From Adiantum capillus-veneris (lineage: Eukaryota > Streptophyta > Polypodiopsida > Polypodiales > Pteridaceae): a DNA stretch of 64,000 nt. The notes below the pieces were generated by a model that did not search any database, was not told the DNA's origin, and worked only from the letters and a program-made list of their open reading frames with translations. Shown here in pieces: positions 1 through 11,471 of this stretch (the first letter of the stretch is position 1; each line of letters starts with the position of its first letter). Both the position numbers and the translations under genes were made by a program. The DNA lies in contig CM043945.1 in NCBI GenBank assembly GCA_014529385.2, positions 100,340,678 through 100,404,677 on the forward strand, written 5' to 3'.

Positions 1-1505
1 CACTCATCATCTCCACCTCTCTCACCACTCCTCTCTGCACCCTACTCACCTTCTTCTCAACCTTGAAGAATAAGAGAAACCATGGTGAACTCATGTCTCC
101 TACACACACTTCCATTCCAAAATTGACCACCTAGTCTCATTTTTCCTCTTCCATATTACCCATATCTATCAAAAAAACCGCAAAATTCAGCCTCTTCTCT
201 TGAAAGACAGCATCATGGTGATTGATTACTCATATTCAATCACCTTGGCTCCCAATGAAGGTCAAGAGTGGAGAAAAAACGTACTATCAAAGCTAGTGGA
301 CCGTCAACAAGCGTCAAAATTCATGACCCTACTCAAGACTCTTGGAGCATCAATATTGTAAGAAATCCATACCTACCTATTAAGAGTTTTTTCTTCCTTA
401 TTTGTATCCTTGATGGATACTCCCATTGTAAATATCCAATTCCATTTGTAAATCAATAAAAATACTAACTCTACTAATTTACTAACACTAACCTACTATG
501 AAAAGTCCTATTACCTCCACTTCTCTCCTCTGTCTTTTCTTCATCTATTCCCACCAACTTCTTGATAATTCCAAGCAAAAGAAATTAGATAAGTGCTGAA
601 AATCTAATCCAACCATGGTTAGAGGAGTAACCCTAGCCCTCAAAATTGCTATAAAAGGAGGGTGTAGCTAGTACAAAAGGGGGGAGCCATAAGCAAGAGC
701 ACTATGCTATAGCTTGAGAAGCCAACCTCAACCTCTTGAGAAGGAGCTCTTGAGTGGGATCTCGTTGGCTTATGTATATGCATGTGTTGTATTAGGGGTG
801 ATAAGCAAGGGAGCTCTATGCCATTGTAAGATAGAGTGATCATTCCATTGAGAGTAAGAAATCTATCATTTCTTCTACTAGTGTAAGCCCAACATTTGTT
901 GAATCAAGGAGGGTGGATTTGGACTAAGCATGGATACTTTGTCTCTCTTCCAACGTGAAGTCATGGACAACAATGATGTGTAAGTGTCTTGGTATTCATT
1001 TAAGTTCTTGATAGCTTGTCTCTGCGCGTTGTCATCAATTTAGCCATAAAATCCCACATACTGTAAGAGGGTTACAATGTGGAGAGGACTCCCCTGGCCT
1101 TAAAATAGTGATTGAGGTGGCTTTTCCTGTGATGTGTTGTGGTGGAATTTACTAAATCTATATTGAACAAATACTAATCTCACTTGATTGGTCATGACAG
1201 ATTTGTAAGAAGGTATTAATGCAACAAGCACCCCCTCCCCCTTCTCTCTCTTTCTTACATATATAATTGTGTTCGCTTGATCACTGTCGATACATTTCAA
1301 AGCAGCCCGAGTACTCTCCCTCTCTCTCTCTCTCCACGCATCCTAGTTCGCAAAAGTAGGTGGTGCCCCAAATTTGTGTAGGGTTAGGTTGTGGGTTTGT
1401 GTGTGTGTTTGTTGTTTTTTCCAACCCTAACCCAATTGAGCAGCATGGGTGCCTAGAAGGGTGCTTAGAGGCCACTCTTCTTGTTGCCCGTCCCGGACCC
1501 CCTCA
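1..1505 (+). repeat. Element 1 5' LTR, 3' portion only
   Basis: Near-identical to 8,434-9,969 until ...CCCCTCA at 1505, where the copies diverge; 1509 onward is the PBS. The missing first ~1,080 bp lie left of the window. The (CT)n tract at 1317-1334 is much shorter than in the 3' LTR. A short insert (about 1478-1490) is absent from the other copy. ORFs here are chance. Confidence 0.92.
648..657 (+). promoter_or_regulatory. TATA box of element 1 5' LTR
   Basis: CTATAAAAGG-type TATA box, conserved in the other LTR at 9099-9106. It would place the U3/R boundary about 30 bp downstream. Inferred from motif and conservation only. Confidence 0.6.
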
Positions 1506-1508
1506 AAT

Positions 1509-1526
1509 TGGTGCCCCCACTGAGGA
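1509..1526 (+). other. Element 1 primer-binding site
   Basis: TGGTGCCCCCACTGAGGA begins three bases after the LTR end, as expected for a minus-strand primer site (TGG pairs with tRNA CCA). The same sequence follows the LTR of element 2 (12,613, one mismatch) and element 4 (42,128). The matching tRNA was not identified; it should end in ...GGGGGCACCA. Confidence 0.8.
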
Positions 1527-2117
1527 AGGCTTGTGTATTTTTTTGTAGGATGAACCTTTAGCATAGTCAAATAGTTTGCATGAATCACGAGAATTTGTAT
1601 GATCCTTTTATTCCCATTGCAAGGCAAAAGGTGCACATAATTGTTAGTACTAAGTTGCAATTTCAATGAGTAATTCGTAGGATTTTGGGCCCTCTTAGGT
1701 TGGACGAGATAAACGCTTTACTAAATCCTTTTATTTTGCCTCTCATTAGGTACGACCTTAGTTTGGACGTCTGTATTTTTGTTTTTTTTTAAGAATTAGG
1801 TCATGCATAGACCATGGATAATGGCCCAGGAATAGAGGTTTTCCCCTTTCATTTCACTCCACACATTAAAGTAAACATTGCAATTAGTAGAAAAATCCAT
1901 TTTCAACAACGTATGGTGTTCATGTTTGGTGCCCAAAGAGTAGGAGAAACTCTCGCGTCACCAAACCCTGTCATCCTACCTCTTATTGATAATCATAGGT
2001 CATTTGATGTGAATATTTTTATTTTGGTATAGAATAGATTGTAATTTAGAAAATATTATTGTGTAAATCTTTAGAGAAAGAAAAAACAAAAACGTGTGTC
2101 ACTTTGAAATCAATTCA
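1527..2117 (+). other. Untranslated leader of element 1
   Basis: About 590 bp between the PBS and the gag ATG at 2118. No conserved coding sequence. It presumably holds the packaging signal, which cannot be recognised by eye. Confidence 0.6.
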
Positions 2118-3458
2118 ATGGAGAGCCAACGCCAAATGTCTGGATACCCTCTTTTGTTTGGAGAGCCTGGAGACGATGCAGAATTTTGTTTAGCGAATTT
2201 CAAGATATCTTGCCGTATCAAGAGAATAGTAATTGATGAAGAACGTGTAGAAATGTTTGAGGTGGTCCTTAGGAAAGATGCTAGCACTTGGTTTGACTCT
2301 TTTCCTGAGGAAGTTAAGGGGAATTACGCAGAAGTTTTGAATCGTTTCAAGAAATACTTCTTTGATCTCCAAAACACTCAAAAACTATGGCAAGACATTG
2401 TTTCTCATAAGCAAAAAGACTTAGATGACTACTACTTGTACAAGCAAGAGTTTCTACGTCTTTGGGCTGTATGGGTGAGAAATGTTGGTAACCCTGGTGA
2501 TGGTGCAGAGTTCCTAAAGAAGGAGAGGTTCATAGCCGGACTCTTTCATGAACTTAATGTAAAAGTTGAGGCGGGTGCACATGTTACCTTTGATGTAGCT
2601 GAAACTAGGGATGCTGAGAAATATAGGAAACTCAAGTGCTTAAGGGGGGAGGTTCCAATAGAAGGTCTTAGACCCAAAGGTAAGTCACAAGCATCAACAT
2701 CTAAGGAGCTTCCTAAGGTAACGGCGGAAGTGATTGAGAAGTTAAATGAATCTCTAAGCAGCCTGTCAATTCACCTTGCACAATCTGTAGGTCCAAAAGG
2801 ACAAGCAAAGAAGTATGAAGAGCAAGATTCACGACCTAGGAGAGTCTTGCAATGTTGTAATTGTGGTGATTCTGGACATGGGATGTATAATTGTCCTTGG
2901 CCCCTTGGGGATCCAGGGAGACATAACTTGAATTACCCACTGATGAATGCAGGTGAAGAAACTGGTCAACAACCAAGGCTTCTACAAAGACCAAATGGAC
3001 CAAGACCACCTCCACAAGGGGTAGAAGGAGTTCCACCTTTGCTAGATCCAAATGTGCATGTGGTAGAGGTGAAAAAATCAAATAACGTTCACATGGAAGC
3101 AAATGGCATTAAGCGTGGCCGAGGAAAAGGTAAAGAGAAAGAAGGTGTCACATCACAGAGTGACCATGGACGAGGCAAGAAGGCAAAGGAGACCAAGGAA
3201 GCTAAGAGGACTCGACATCGTATCAATATCCAAGACTTCCCTCTTGGACATGGTATGGCTCCATACAACTTGTTGGAAGACATGAGAGGTAAGGGTCCTG
3301 ATATCTCATGGCCTTCGTTTCTTGCATTATGCCCACAAGTTAGGAGGAATTTAACAAAGGTAGTTAGCACTAGGAGAAAGGTAAAAGAGAGTGTGCCTGT
3401 TGTAAAAATTGCACAAGTTGAAATGAATGAGGATATTACACCTGTGCTAGATTGTTAA
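2118..3458 (+). pseudogene. Element 1 gag (capsid and nucleocapsid)
   Basis: About 446 codons from the ATG at 2118; the frame is open from 2094 but the first ATG precedes ESQRQMSGYPLL. Residues about 15-150 resemble the plant retrotransposon gag domain (WFDSFPEEV, RFKKYFF, LWQDIVSHKQKDLDDYY). A CCHC zinc knuckle (CCNCGDSGHGMYNC) lies near residue 255. A basic Lys/Arg-rich tail follows. It would form the virus-like particle and bind element RNA. The TAA at 3456-3458 sits in the same frame as the protease that follows, so it looks like a nonsense mutation in a former gag-pol frame, not the natural gag end. Confidence 0.88.
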
Positions 3459-3782
3459 ATCAAAGGAATATTGGTTAGGAAAGGTCGAGTGGATGGGGGC
3501 GCACAAATTTGCATCATGACAGAGGGTCTCATGCAAAGACTAGGCATGCACATCCATGAGACACCTGAAATTAAAGTCAAGATGGCAAACAATAGCAAGG
3601 CTAGGTGTGTAGGCATTTGTAAAAATGTTTTTGTGGAAGCCTTTGGCATTAAGAAGGCAGTGGATTTCTATGTCATGTCTACCAAAGGAAATGGTTACCC
3701 ATTTATCCTAAGAAGACCATGGCTAATGAAAATGCGAGCTTTGCAAGATTGGGAGAGTGGAAAGACAAGAGGAGCTCCATGA
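3459..3782 (+). pseudogene. Element 1 aspartic protease (retropepsin) remnant
   Basis: In the same frame as gag after the stop at 3456. It shows a V-D-G-G-A-Q active-site region (D-[STG]-G-A type) at about 3490, then KVKMANNSKARCVG, and the late Gypsy protease motif YPFILRRPWL (normally ILGRPWL) near 3700. The frame then closes at 3782 and pol continues one frame away, so there is a frameshift about 3720-3780. It would cleave Gag-Pol in the particle; this copy is dead. Confidence 0.8.
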
Positions 3783-5258
3783 ATAATCATCTCAAAGTGA
3801 TACGAAAGAATACTGGACCGATAACACTTCAGAAGAAGAAAGTAGCGGCAGCATTACTGAAGAGGAATCTTCCATCAAAGACAAACAACAAGGAGACCTC
3901 TTGTCAAAGTTTGGAAGAGGTAGGTACTCAAGAGAACCAAAATGTGCAAGATGAAGGAATGTTAGAAGGTATGTTGTCTACAACACTTACAAAGGATAAA
4001 AGAGAGTAGTTCAAAGGTGTATTAAGAAAATTTCCTAGACTTTTTGCTAAAGAATACACCGATGTGCGTGGAGTAGATGCTGTTCAACACAAAATTGAGC
4101 TGAAGCCAGAGTCCACACCTAAGGCTCAGAAGCTACGAAGGCTAGGAGTCATCAAGGAGCAGGCTTTACTCAAGGAGTTAAGAAAGCTTCTAGCAGCAGG
4201 TTTTATTTATCCAGTGGAGAATTCAGAGTGGGTCTCTCCCGTTGTTGTCACTCCTAGGAAAAACGGCAAGTGGAGGGTGTGTGTGGATTACCGTCCACTC
4301 AATGAGTCAACAAAAAGAGATCACTTTTCCCTCCCATTTCAGGATGAGATACTAAATGAGGTAGCTGTTCATGAGAAGTACATTGTGTGTGATGGCTACT
4401 CGGGTTACTTTCAAATAGGTATCGCATTGGAAGATCATTTGAAAACAACCTTCATCACTCCTTGGGGTTGTTATGCTTTTAGAGTCATGCCATTCGGCCT
4501 GACAAGTGCTCTTGCAACTTTCCAATGCTTCATAAACATGGTGTTTCAAGCATTCTTTGGAAAAGTCCATTAGGGTTTTTATTGATGATTTTTGCATTTA
4601 TAGCTCAAAATCATTGCATCTACAAAGGATAGAAGAAGGTTTAAAGAATCTCTACGACATGGGAGGTCAACTCAACCCCGACAAGTGTCACATAGGTGAG
4701 GATGAAGTGATCTTGCTTGGTCACAAGGTTTCCTATAAAGGGATAGAGGTGGATCCTTCAAAGCCAAAGGCTCTTATTGAGCTCCCATCACCCAAGAATC
4801 TCAAAGAGGTCATCTCATTCATTCAAAAGGTGAAGTATATGTCGCGCTTTATTCACTTAGCTTCGGAGTTGCTTAATCCTTTGCAAAAGTTGACACAACA
4901 AGTAGAATTTGCATGGTCTGATGACCTTGAAGAGTACTTTTGTAACATTAAAGTCATTTTGTTAGAGCTACCAACACTCATGCCTCCTTGTTGGGAGTAC
5001 ACATTCTTTGTTAGCTCTAGTGTTGGAAGGGAAACAATTGGTGCTGTGTTGCTACAACAAGATCCCCACACAACCAGGATGCGACCCATTTACTTTGCTA
5101 GTAGGGTCATGAATGCCTTGGAGAGAGGCTACATAGAAGCAGAACTCATGATGCTTTCTCTCATGTTTGCGGTGAGAAAGTTTAGATCCTACCTGCTACC
5201 AAAACCTTTTGTAATTCTAGCTCACGGCAGAAAATTTTTTCCCTTGGGTGTCATCTGA
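3783..5258 (+). pseudogene. Element 1 reverse transcriptase and first RNase H
   Basis: A hydrophilic linker (3783-4008, ending in a TAG) precedes RT. RT motifs are visible: SEWVSPVVVTPRKNGKWR, VCVDYRPLNEST, CDGYSGYFQIGIA, FRVMPFGLTSA. The frame then shifts near 4560 into FIDDFCIYS, the catalytic YxDD-type box with both Asp present, followed by GHKVSYKGIEVDPSK. A Gypsy RNase H start follows (WEYTFFVSSSVG; the usual Asp position is degenerate) and IYFASRVMNALE. Another frame change occurs near 5250. Would copy element RNA into cDNA. At least two frameshifts make it non-functional. Confidence 0.9.
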
Positions 5259-5880
5259 AATGAATCTTCGTACTAGGATCTCAAAGTGGATTATGGAGTT
5301 GCAAGAGTTTCAATACTCTTTCAAGGTAGAAGATAGTGTACGTGCACAATTGGCAGGGATTCTCACTTATAGGGTACATGAGAAGGAAATTAAGGTGCCT
5401 GAAGTAAAGACCCTACCATTGCCACCACCTAAAAGTATTCCTAAGGCTTTTACATTGTTCTTTGATGGAGCTTTTCAACAAGCCACAGGAAAAGCAGGGG
5501 GAGGGCTAGTGTTTCTCAACCCAAGTGGAGAGGTGGTCATGAAAGAGAAGATCAATCTACCAGGTTCAACTAGCAACAATGAAGCAGAATACGACACACT
5601 ACTTCATGGTTTAAGGATATGCATTGGCCAAGGTATACAACGTCTCATGGTAAAAGGAGATGTACTTCTCATTGTGAAACAGATTTTAGGCATTTGGGCA
5701 TGCAAGAATGAAAGCCTAAGGACAAAAGTTCATGCCCTTCATAGGTTATTTAATCAGTTTGAAGAGGTGCAACTATATCATATCCCTAGGAAATAAAATG
5801 AAGATGCAGATTTACTTGCACAACAAGCAGTTACATGTGCTGATAAAGAAGTGCAGGTCATCATGGTGGCAGCAACTATC
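5248..5880 (+). pseudogene. Element 1 additional RNase H (aRNH, Tat-type)
   Basis: A second RNase H fold after RT-RNase H: FFDGAFQQATGKAGGG (first catalytic Asp), SNNEAEYDTLLHGL (Glu), VKGDVLLIVKQILG (Asp), then HIPRK-stop-NEDADLLAQQ with the last catalytic Asp. The TAA at 5794-5796 interrupts the domain directly before NEDAD, and the frame continues after it. Such an archaeal-like extra RNase H is characteristic of Tat-lineage elements (family knowledge). It supports the lineage call. Confidence 0.85.
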
Positions 5881-6855
5881 AAGCAACCGAGGTACCAGGG
5901 ATTGGAGTCATTGACTCCCATTATTGGCTACACTTTGGAGGGCGAGTTTCCACTAGACTTCACGAAGGCTCAGAAGAGGAGACTCATGAAGAAGGCAAAC
6001 ACGTATCTCTTCCTAGAAGGATCCCTCTATCAAAGACGGAAGGATCAAGTGTGCAGAAGAGTACCAACTATTGAGGAGATTCCAACCATTCTAAAAGATT
6101 TACATGAAGAGGCATGTGGTGGTCATTTTGCCCAAGAGTTAACTGTGACGAAGATTTTTCTTGTGGGATATGTTTGGCCAAGTCTGCATGTGGATGTCCA
6201 ACATTGGTGTAAAATTTGTCACAATTGTCAGATAAATGGGAATAGAAGATTGTTTTATGGTCCAAGGCAAATCGTGCTTGCAAATAAACCCTTTGAAAAG
6301 TGGGGCATTGATGCTATGGGTCCTCTGCCTAGGACAAAAAATGGTAAACTCTACATTCTAGTGGTTGTAAACTATATGACTAGGTAGGTGGACCCACAAA
6401 GTGTGGCAAAGGTAAATGAGAGGACAGTGAGCAAATTTGTCTACACTCACATTTATTATAGATTTAGCACACCTTTGGAGATTGTTTCTGATAATGGTCC
6501 AGGGTTTAGAAAGGGCTTGCTCATAGAAGTCTGCGAAGAATTTCACATTCTACATCGTCACAGTATACCCTACTATCCCCAGTCAAATGGTTTGGTAGAA
6601 AAATCTAATGGTGTCATTACAGGCATCATTAGAAAGATGGTGAAAAATAAGACAAAGTTGTGGGATAACTTCTTGGATGGTGCCTTGTGGCGTATCGAAC
6701 CACATATAGGGAAGCCACAGAGTTCACACCATTTCGCTTGGTCTATGGTTAAGAGGCTTCACAACCAATTGAGCTCAACATTCCAACAATGCGACTTCAT
6801 GGAAAAGCAGCACAAGATGATCAAGAAGAATGGATGGATCAACTTTTTACCTTAG
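5881..6855 (+). pseudogene. Element 1 integrase, zinc and catalytic domains
   Basis: An HHCC zinc domain (LHEEACGGHFA ... CKICHNC, about 6100-6230) is followed by the catalytic core. D is in KWGIDAMGPLP, D in IVSDNGPGF, and E in NGLVEKSNGV. All three catalytic residues are present. A TAG at 6385-6387 interrupts YMTR-stop-VDPQ; related elements normally have Trp there (TGG to TAG). The frame is lost again near 6790. Would insert cDNA into the chromosome; inactive in this copy. Confidence 0.9.
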
Positions 6856-7325
6856 CTGAGCTTGAGTGGAAAACAAAAGCAGCATACGAGTGCTACAAGA
6901 GGAAATCTACAAAGGCGAAGGAGAAGCTTGACAAGAAACTAAAGGACAAAGGCATCAATGAAGGAGATCTTGTGTTAAGGTATGACAATTGACTCGATAA
7001 TCATTTTGATGTTAAATTTGAAACTAGATGGTAGGGGCCATACATAGTTAAGAAGGCTTTCAATTCAAGTTACTATCAACGTATGGACTTGAATGAGAAA
7101 GAGCACTCTAGGAAGGTAAATGGTTATCGCTTGAAGCACTATTTGAGTCGCCTTCTACCAAAGGATCTACCAAAGATCTGTCAAAGGGCAGCTATCTCAT
7201 GTAAGTATTGTTCCATGAAGCATGAGTGTAACTCGAGCCAAAATGCCAAAGGGCCAAACAATGAAGATCTTGTCAAGGACTCTGAAGCACTCTCTTTGGA
7301 AAAGATGCTCTATGATGGTACATGA
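6789..7325 (+). pseudogene. Element 1 integrase C-terminal region
   Basis: Continues integrase in another frame. AEKLDKKLKDKGI-like and GDLVLRYDN text is the usual C-terminal GDLVL motif. Stops at 6990 (TGA) and about 7034 (TAG) break the next motif (FETRW-stop-GPYIVKKAF, normally KWxGPYxV). NGYRLKHYLSRL near 7120 is the usual Gypsy pol end. About 70 further residues of unclear role precede the stop at 7325. No chromodomain seen. Confidence 0.8.
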
Positions 7326-7338
7326 ATATACCATCATT

Positions 7339-7350
7339 CGGGGGGAGGGC
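7339..7350 (+). other. Element 1 polypurine tract
   Basis: CGGGGGGAGGGC lies three bases upstream of the 3' LTR start (TGATAGCCG). Position and purine content fit the plus-strand primer site. Confidence 0.8.
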
Positions 7351-7353
7351 TAA

Positions 7354-9763
7354 TGATAGCCGTTTTTTGACAATCCAAATTTCCATAGTGAGCTACCTCA
7401 CCCTACCAAAATCACCCAAACACTATTGGCTATCCCTACCATTTCACTATACATAGGCGTGTGTGAGTTAGGGGACTTTTCCCTTATTTTCTTAAAAACC
7501 TTCAATTAGCTAGTCACTGGGCTAGTTGAGCCAAAAAAGTTAAAAAATAAATTTAAAAAAAGTATATTATGGTCTCTTTGTGTGTAAATATTTCATTGTA
7601 TATAGGGCCTAAATATAAGGATTTTTCGTAATTATTTTGGTATTTATTTAAATATTTCTACCTAGGTGTGTGTTACTTACGCTATGTACATTGACTCACC
7701 ATTACCACAATTTTTCTTACCATTTTTCATACTCTTTATTCCATAAAGAAATAATTTCATGCAAGCTTCTCTTATTTTTGGTGTAACTCCATCCCAACAA
7801 AAATCCAAAAAAAGTAGTTATATTTATATGTATATTTTTTCACTATTGTGATTTTTTTCCTTCCTACATCTATTCTCTATTACTCTCATAAATTAGAACA
7901 CCAAAAACATTCATCTTTTTATGGTAGACGTATAACGAGAGAGATTTATTTTGACTCTTTCATATTTTTTCCACATATATTATCTATATTTGATATGTAC
8001 ATACTTTTTTAGACCCCTCAATATTTGATTTCCTTAGTTGTACTATTCATTTATATCATCATCTCAACAATATCTTCAATTATAGACCTATAAAATAAGG
8101 TCAAGGGTATGTAGCATGCATGTATGCACTATGGAGGGCTCACTCTTGGAGGCATTCAAAAGCATCATCCAAAGAAGGACCCCACAAGGACTTTGTACGG
8201 TCGGAAAAGACAGTCGGTTTTGCTGAAGTTTTAAAGATCACTTGCTCTCCGAATTTGAAAAGGTAATACAAACAAAAGTTGTAGCTTGTGGGCTGAACTT
8301 TTGCTTGAATGTTTTTCATATTTTTTTTTAGCTACTATGAGCTATCATTTTATTTGTGGACCCAGTTTTCTCATGCTATGCAACCACACTCCCTCTTCCA
8401 CTTTATCATTTTTCTCTTTCATACAGACTTCTCCACTCATCATCCCCACCACTCCTCTCTGCACCCTACTCACCTCCTTCTCAACCTTGAAGAATAAGAG
8501 AAACCATGGTGAACTCATGTCTCCTACACACACTTCCATTCCAAAATTGACCACCTAGTCTCATTTTTCCTCTTCCATATTACCCATATCTATTAAAAAA
8601 ACCACAAAACAATAAAAGCTAGAAAGAAATAACTCAGCCTCTTCTCTTGAAAGACCGCATCATGGTGATTGTTTACTCATATTCAATTACCTTGGATCCC
8701 AATGAAGGTCAAGAGTGGAGAAAAAAATGTACCATCAAACCTAGTGGACCATCAACAAGCGTCAAAATTGACCCTACTCAAGACTCTTGGAGCATCAACA
8801 TTGTAAGAAATCTATATTTTCTTACCTATTAAGAGTTTTCTCTTCCTTATTTGTATCCTTCATGGATACTCCCATTGTAAATATCTAATTCCATTTGTAA
8901 ATCAATAAAAATACTAACTCTACTAATTTACTAACACTAATCTACTATGAAAAGTCCTATCACCTCCACTTCTCTCCTCTCTCTTTTCTTCATCTATCCC
9001 CACCAACTTCTTGATAATTCCAAGCAAAAGAAATTAGATAAGTGCTGAAAATCTAATCCAACCATGGTTAGAGGAGTAACCCTAGCCCTCAAAATTGCTA
9101 TAAAAGGAGGGTGCAGCTAGTACAAAAGGGGGGATCCATAAGCAAGAGCACTATGCTATAGCTTGAGAAGCCAACCTCAACCTCTTGAGAAGAAGCTCTT
9201 GAGTGGAATCTCGTTGGCTTATGTATATGCATGTGTTGTATTAGGGGTGATAAGCAAGGGAGCTCTATGCCATTGTAAGATAGAGTGATCATTCCATTGA
9301 GAGTAGGAAATCTATCATTTCTTCTACTAGTGTAAGCCCAACATTTGTTGAATCAAGGAGGGTGGATTTAGACTAATCATGGATGCTTTGTCTCTCTTCC
9401 AACGTGAAGTCATGGACAACAATGATGTGTAAGTGTCTTGGTGTTTATTTAAGTTCTTGATAGCTTGTCTCTGCGCGTTGTCATCAATTTAGCCATAAAT
9501 CCCACATACTGTAAGAGGGCGACAAGGTGGAGAGGACTCCCCTGTCCTTAAGACAGTGATTGGGGTGGCTTTTCTTGTGATGTGTTGTGGTGTAATTTAC
9601 TCAAGCTATGTTGAACAAATACTAATCTCACTTGATTGGTCATGATAGATTTGTAAGAAGGTATTAATGCAACAAGCACCCCCTCCCCCTTCTCTCTCTT
9701 TCTTACATATATAGTTGTGTTTGATTGATCACTGCCCTGACACATTTCAAAGCAGTCCAAGCA

Positions 9764-9817
<54 letters not shown>

Positions 9818-9969
9818 GCGTCCTAGTTTGTATCCAAAACTAAGTGGTGCCCCAAATCTGTGTACGGTTAGGTTGCCGGTTTGTGTGTGTGTTTGTTGTT
9901 TTTCCAACCCCAACTCAATTGAGCAGCACAGGAGCTTAGAAGGGTGCTTAGAGGCCTCGGACCACCTCA
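7354..9969 (+). repeat. Element 1 complete 3' LTR (2.6 kb)
   Basis: Starts TGATAGCC after the polypurine tract and ends ...CACCTCA, where homology to the 5' LTR stops. The first 1,080 bp have no partner in the window. Contains a TATA box at 9099 and an expanded CT tract at 9769-9815. The ORFs inside are chance products, including one that translates the CT tract. Confidence 0.9.
9769..9815 (+). repeat. (CT)n microsatellite in element 1 3' LTR
   Basis: About 46 bp of uninterrupted TC dinucleotides. The equivalent site in the 5' LTR (1317-1334) has about 17 bp, so the tract expanded or contracted after insertion. Confidence 0.97.
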
Positions 9970-11471
9970 ATGGTTTTTGAGCTCAGGTACTCGTCGGATA
10001 CCTAGAAGTGTCAAAGGTTACATGGTTGTAATTGTGAGTGAGAGCCATGATGTGTACTGTGATGAATGCTTTCACTATTCTGGTAGTTTCGGAGGCCTGT
10101 GGACGCATGAAGCCCAAAGGTTAGCATCGACTCAATAGATGCGATTTGGAGGATGTTCATCGAGCAATTCAAGCGTGTGTAATAAGGCCAAGCTAGAGAT
10201 TTTTTTTTAGCTCAAAACAACTTTGAAAAAAAGAATAAAGGGTGGTCGTTTGCAGCTCATGGACAGGAGAGAAGGACCATTTTGGGGACGAGGGGGAAGG
10301 CGCCATCTGGTGTGTAGACAGTGAGGAGGGCGCCACTTAGAGCTTGCATTAGGAGGAGGGTGCCATGTAGGAGGTGAGAGGAGGGTTGGCATGCCAGGGA
10401 GTTGGCAGCCAGAGATGTTGAAGGGCTGCCAATACGTCAGAGCCAAGACGGAAGAGGGTCTGAGAAGGGCCGCCACTCAAGGTGTGAGTCCTGAGGGGGT
10501 GGGTCGGCTGCTGCACGGTAGCGCCACAGAAACTCAGGAAGGGGGGCAGCTTTGCAAGGGGCGGTGGCCAGTTGAAGACTGAAGGGAGCGTGCGGTTTGG
10601 TCATCCAAAGGGGCTGCAGGGGTATGGGGAGCCGTAGGCAAGCCTAAGGAGGGGACGGGCCTTGGCTAAGGGAGGGTGGCCTCGGGTAGTGGTTGGACAA
10701 GGACAAGGACAGGGCAGGGCCGTCAAGTGGACAGAGGAGGTGAAAGCCAAGGGGCGAGCTGCCCTGGTAGAGGGCCGAGAGTAGCAGCAGGTGGTGGCCG
10801 ACTGCAGCAGCTTTTGAAGTGCGAGAGAAGGAGAAGGCGACCAGGTCACTGGATCAATAGCAAAGGGAGAGGCCTCTATCTGAATAAGGATGGGAATTGG
10901 GGACTTGTACAAGGCTGAGAGGTGTTGGTAAGAGGCAGAAGCAGGGAAGCCTACGATGAAGGCATGGCCGACTCGAAGGTGGCATGAGAAGGTCTCATCG
11001 GATCCTACACTTAAGGAATCAGTTTCTATGCAATTTCATCATTGTATACTCTAAATGAAGCCAATTCCATCATCATGGATGTAGTCTTTACGTTTTCGGT
11101 GTTCGGGTGAATATTTTCTCTCTCTCTCTCTTCTCGTACCCACTTGTTTGGAGTTTATATACTCACGTGAGTATGACATGTGCAAAGGGTGGCAAAGCCT
11201 ATGGGTGTCTGATATGTGTGAGTTCTTGGCATCTACCAACTGGATGGGTGTCCGCTATATGATTAGGGTACATGCCTTGACTATGAAAGTTAGTGGGAGA
11301 GTTTGAGTCGGATAGTGGTTTTGAGGTGTTTGAAGGGGTTGAGATTTCTTGTCGTGATTCCTTATATGTGAATGTTTGGGTGCTTTGAAGGGTCATAGTC
11401 AAGAACCATGGTCGTATGCTTGGCGGTTGATTATAGCCGTTTATGTGCAGTTAGGGTTGGTTGGGTGCCGG
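9970..11471. other. No gene; G-rich block between elements 1 and 2
   Basis: About 10,220-10,990 is strongly G-rich on the + strand (AGGAGGG, GGGCAGGG and GTGGCC words). This explains overlapping Pro/Arg-rich ORFs on both strands, none with recognisable domains. 11,040-11,470 is ordinary sequence with a short CT tract near 11,120. I see no gene. It may be leader or LTR sequence of an unrecognised element. Confidence 0.6.

Larger units (their letters stand above)
1..9969 (+). mobile_element. Element 1: decayed Tat-like Ty3/Gypsy LTR retrotransposon
   Basis: The order is LTR, PBS, gag, protease, RT, RNase H, a second RNase H, integrase, polypurine tract, LTR. The sequence from position 1 matches that from 8,434, so the window starts about 1,080 bp inside the 5' LTR. 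The second RNase H between RT-RNase H and integrase is the mark of the Tat branch of plant Gypsy elements (family knowledge). Gag-pol is broken by at least five in-frame stops and several frameshifts, so the copy cannot encode its own proteins. The left target duplication lies outside the window. Confidence 0.93.

Noticed and set aside
9548-9970. 140-codon minus-strand ORF with a long Arg-Glu repeat
   Set aside because: It translates the CT microsatellite of the element 1 LTR; the corresponding frame in the 5' LTR is broken.
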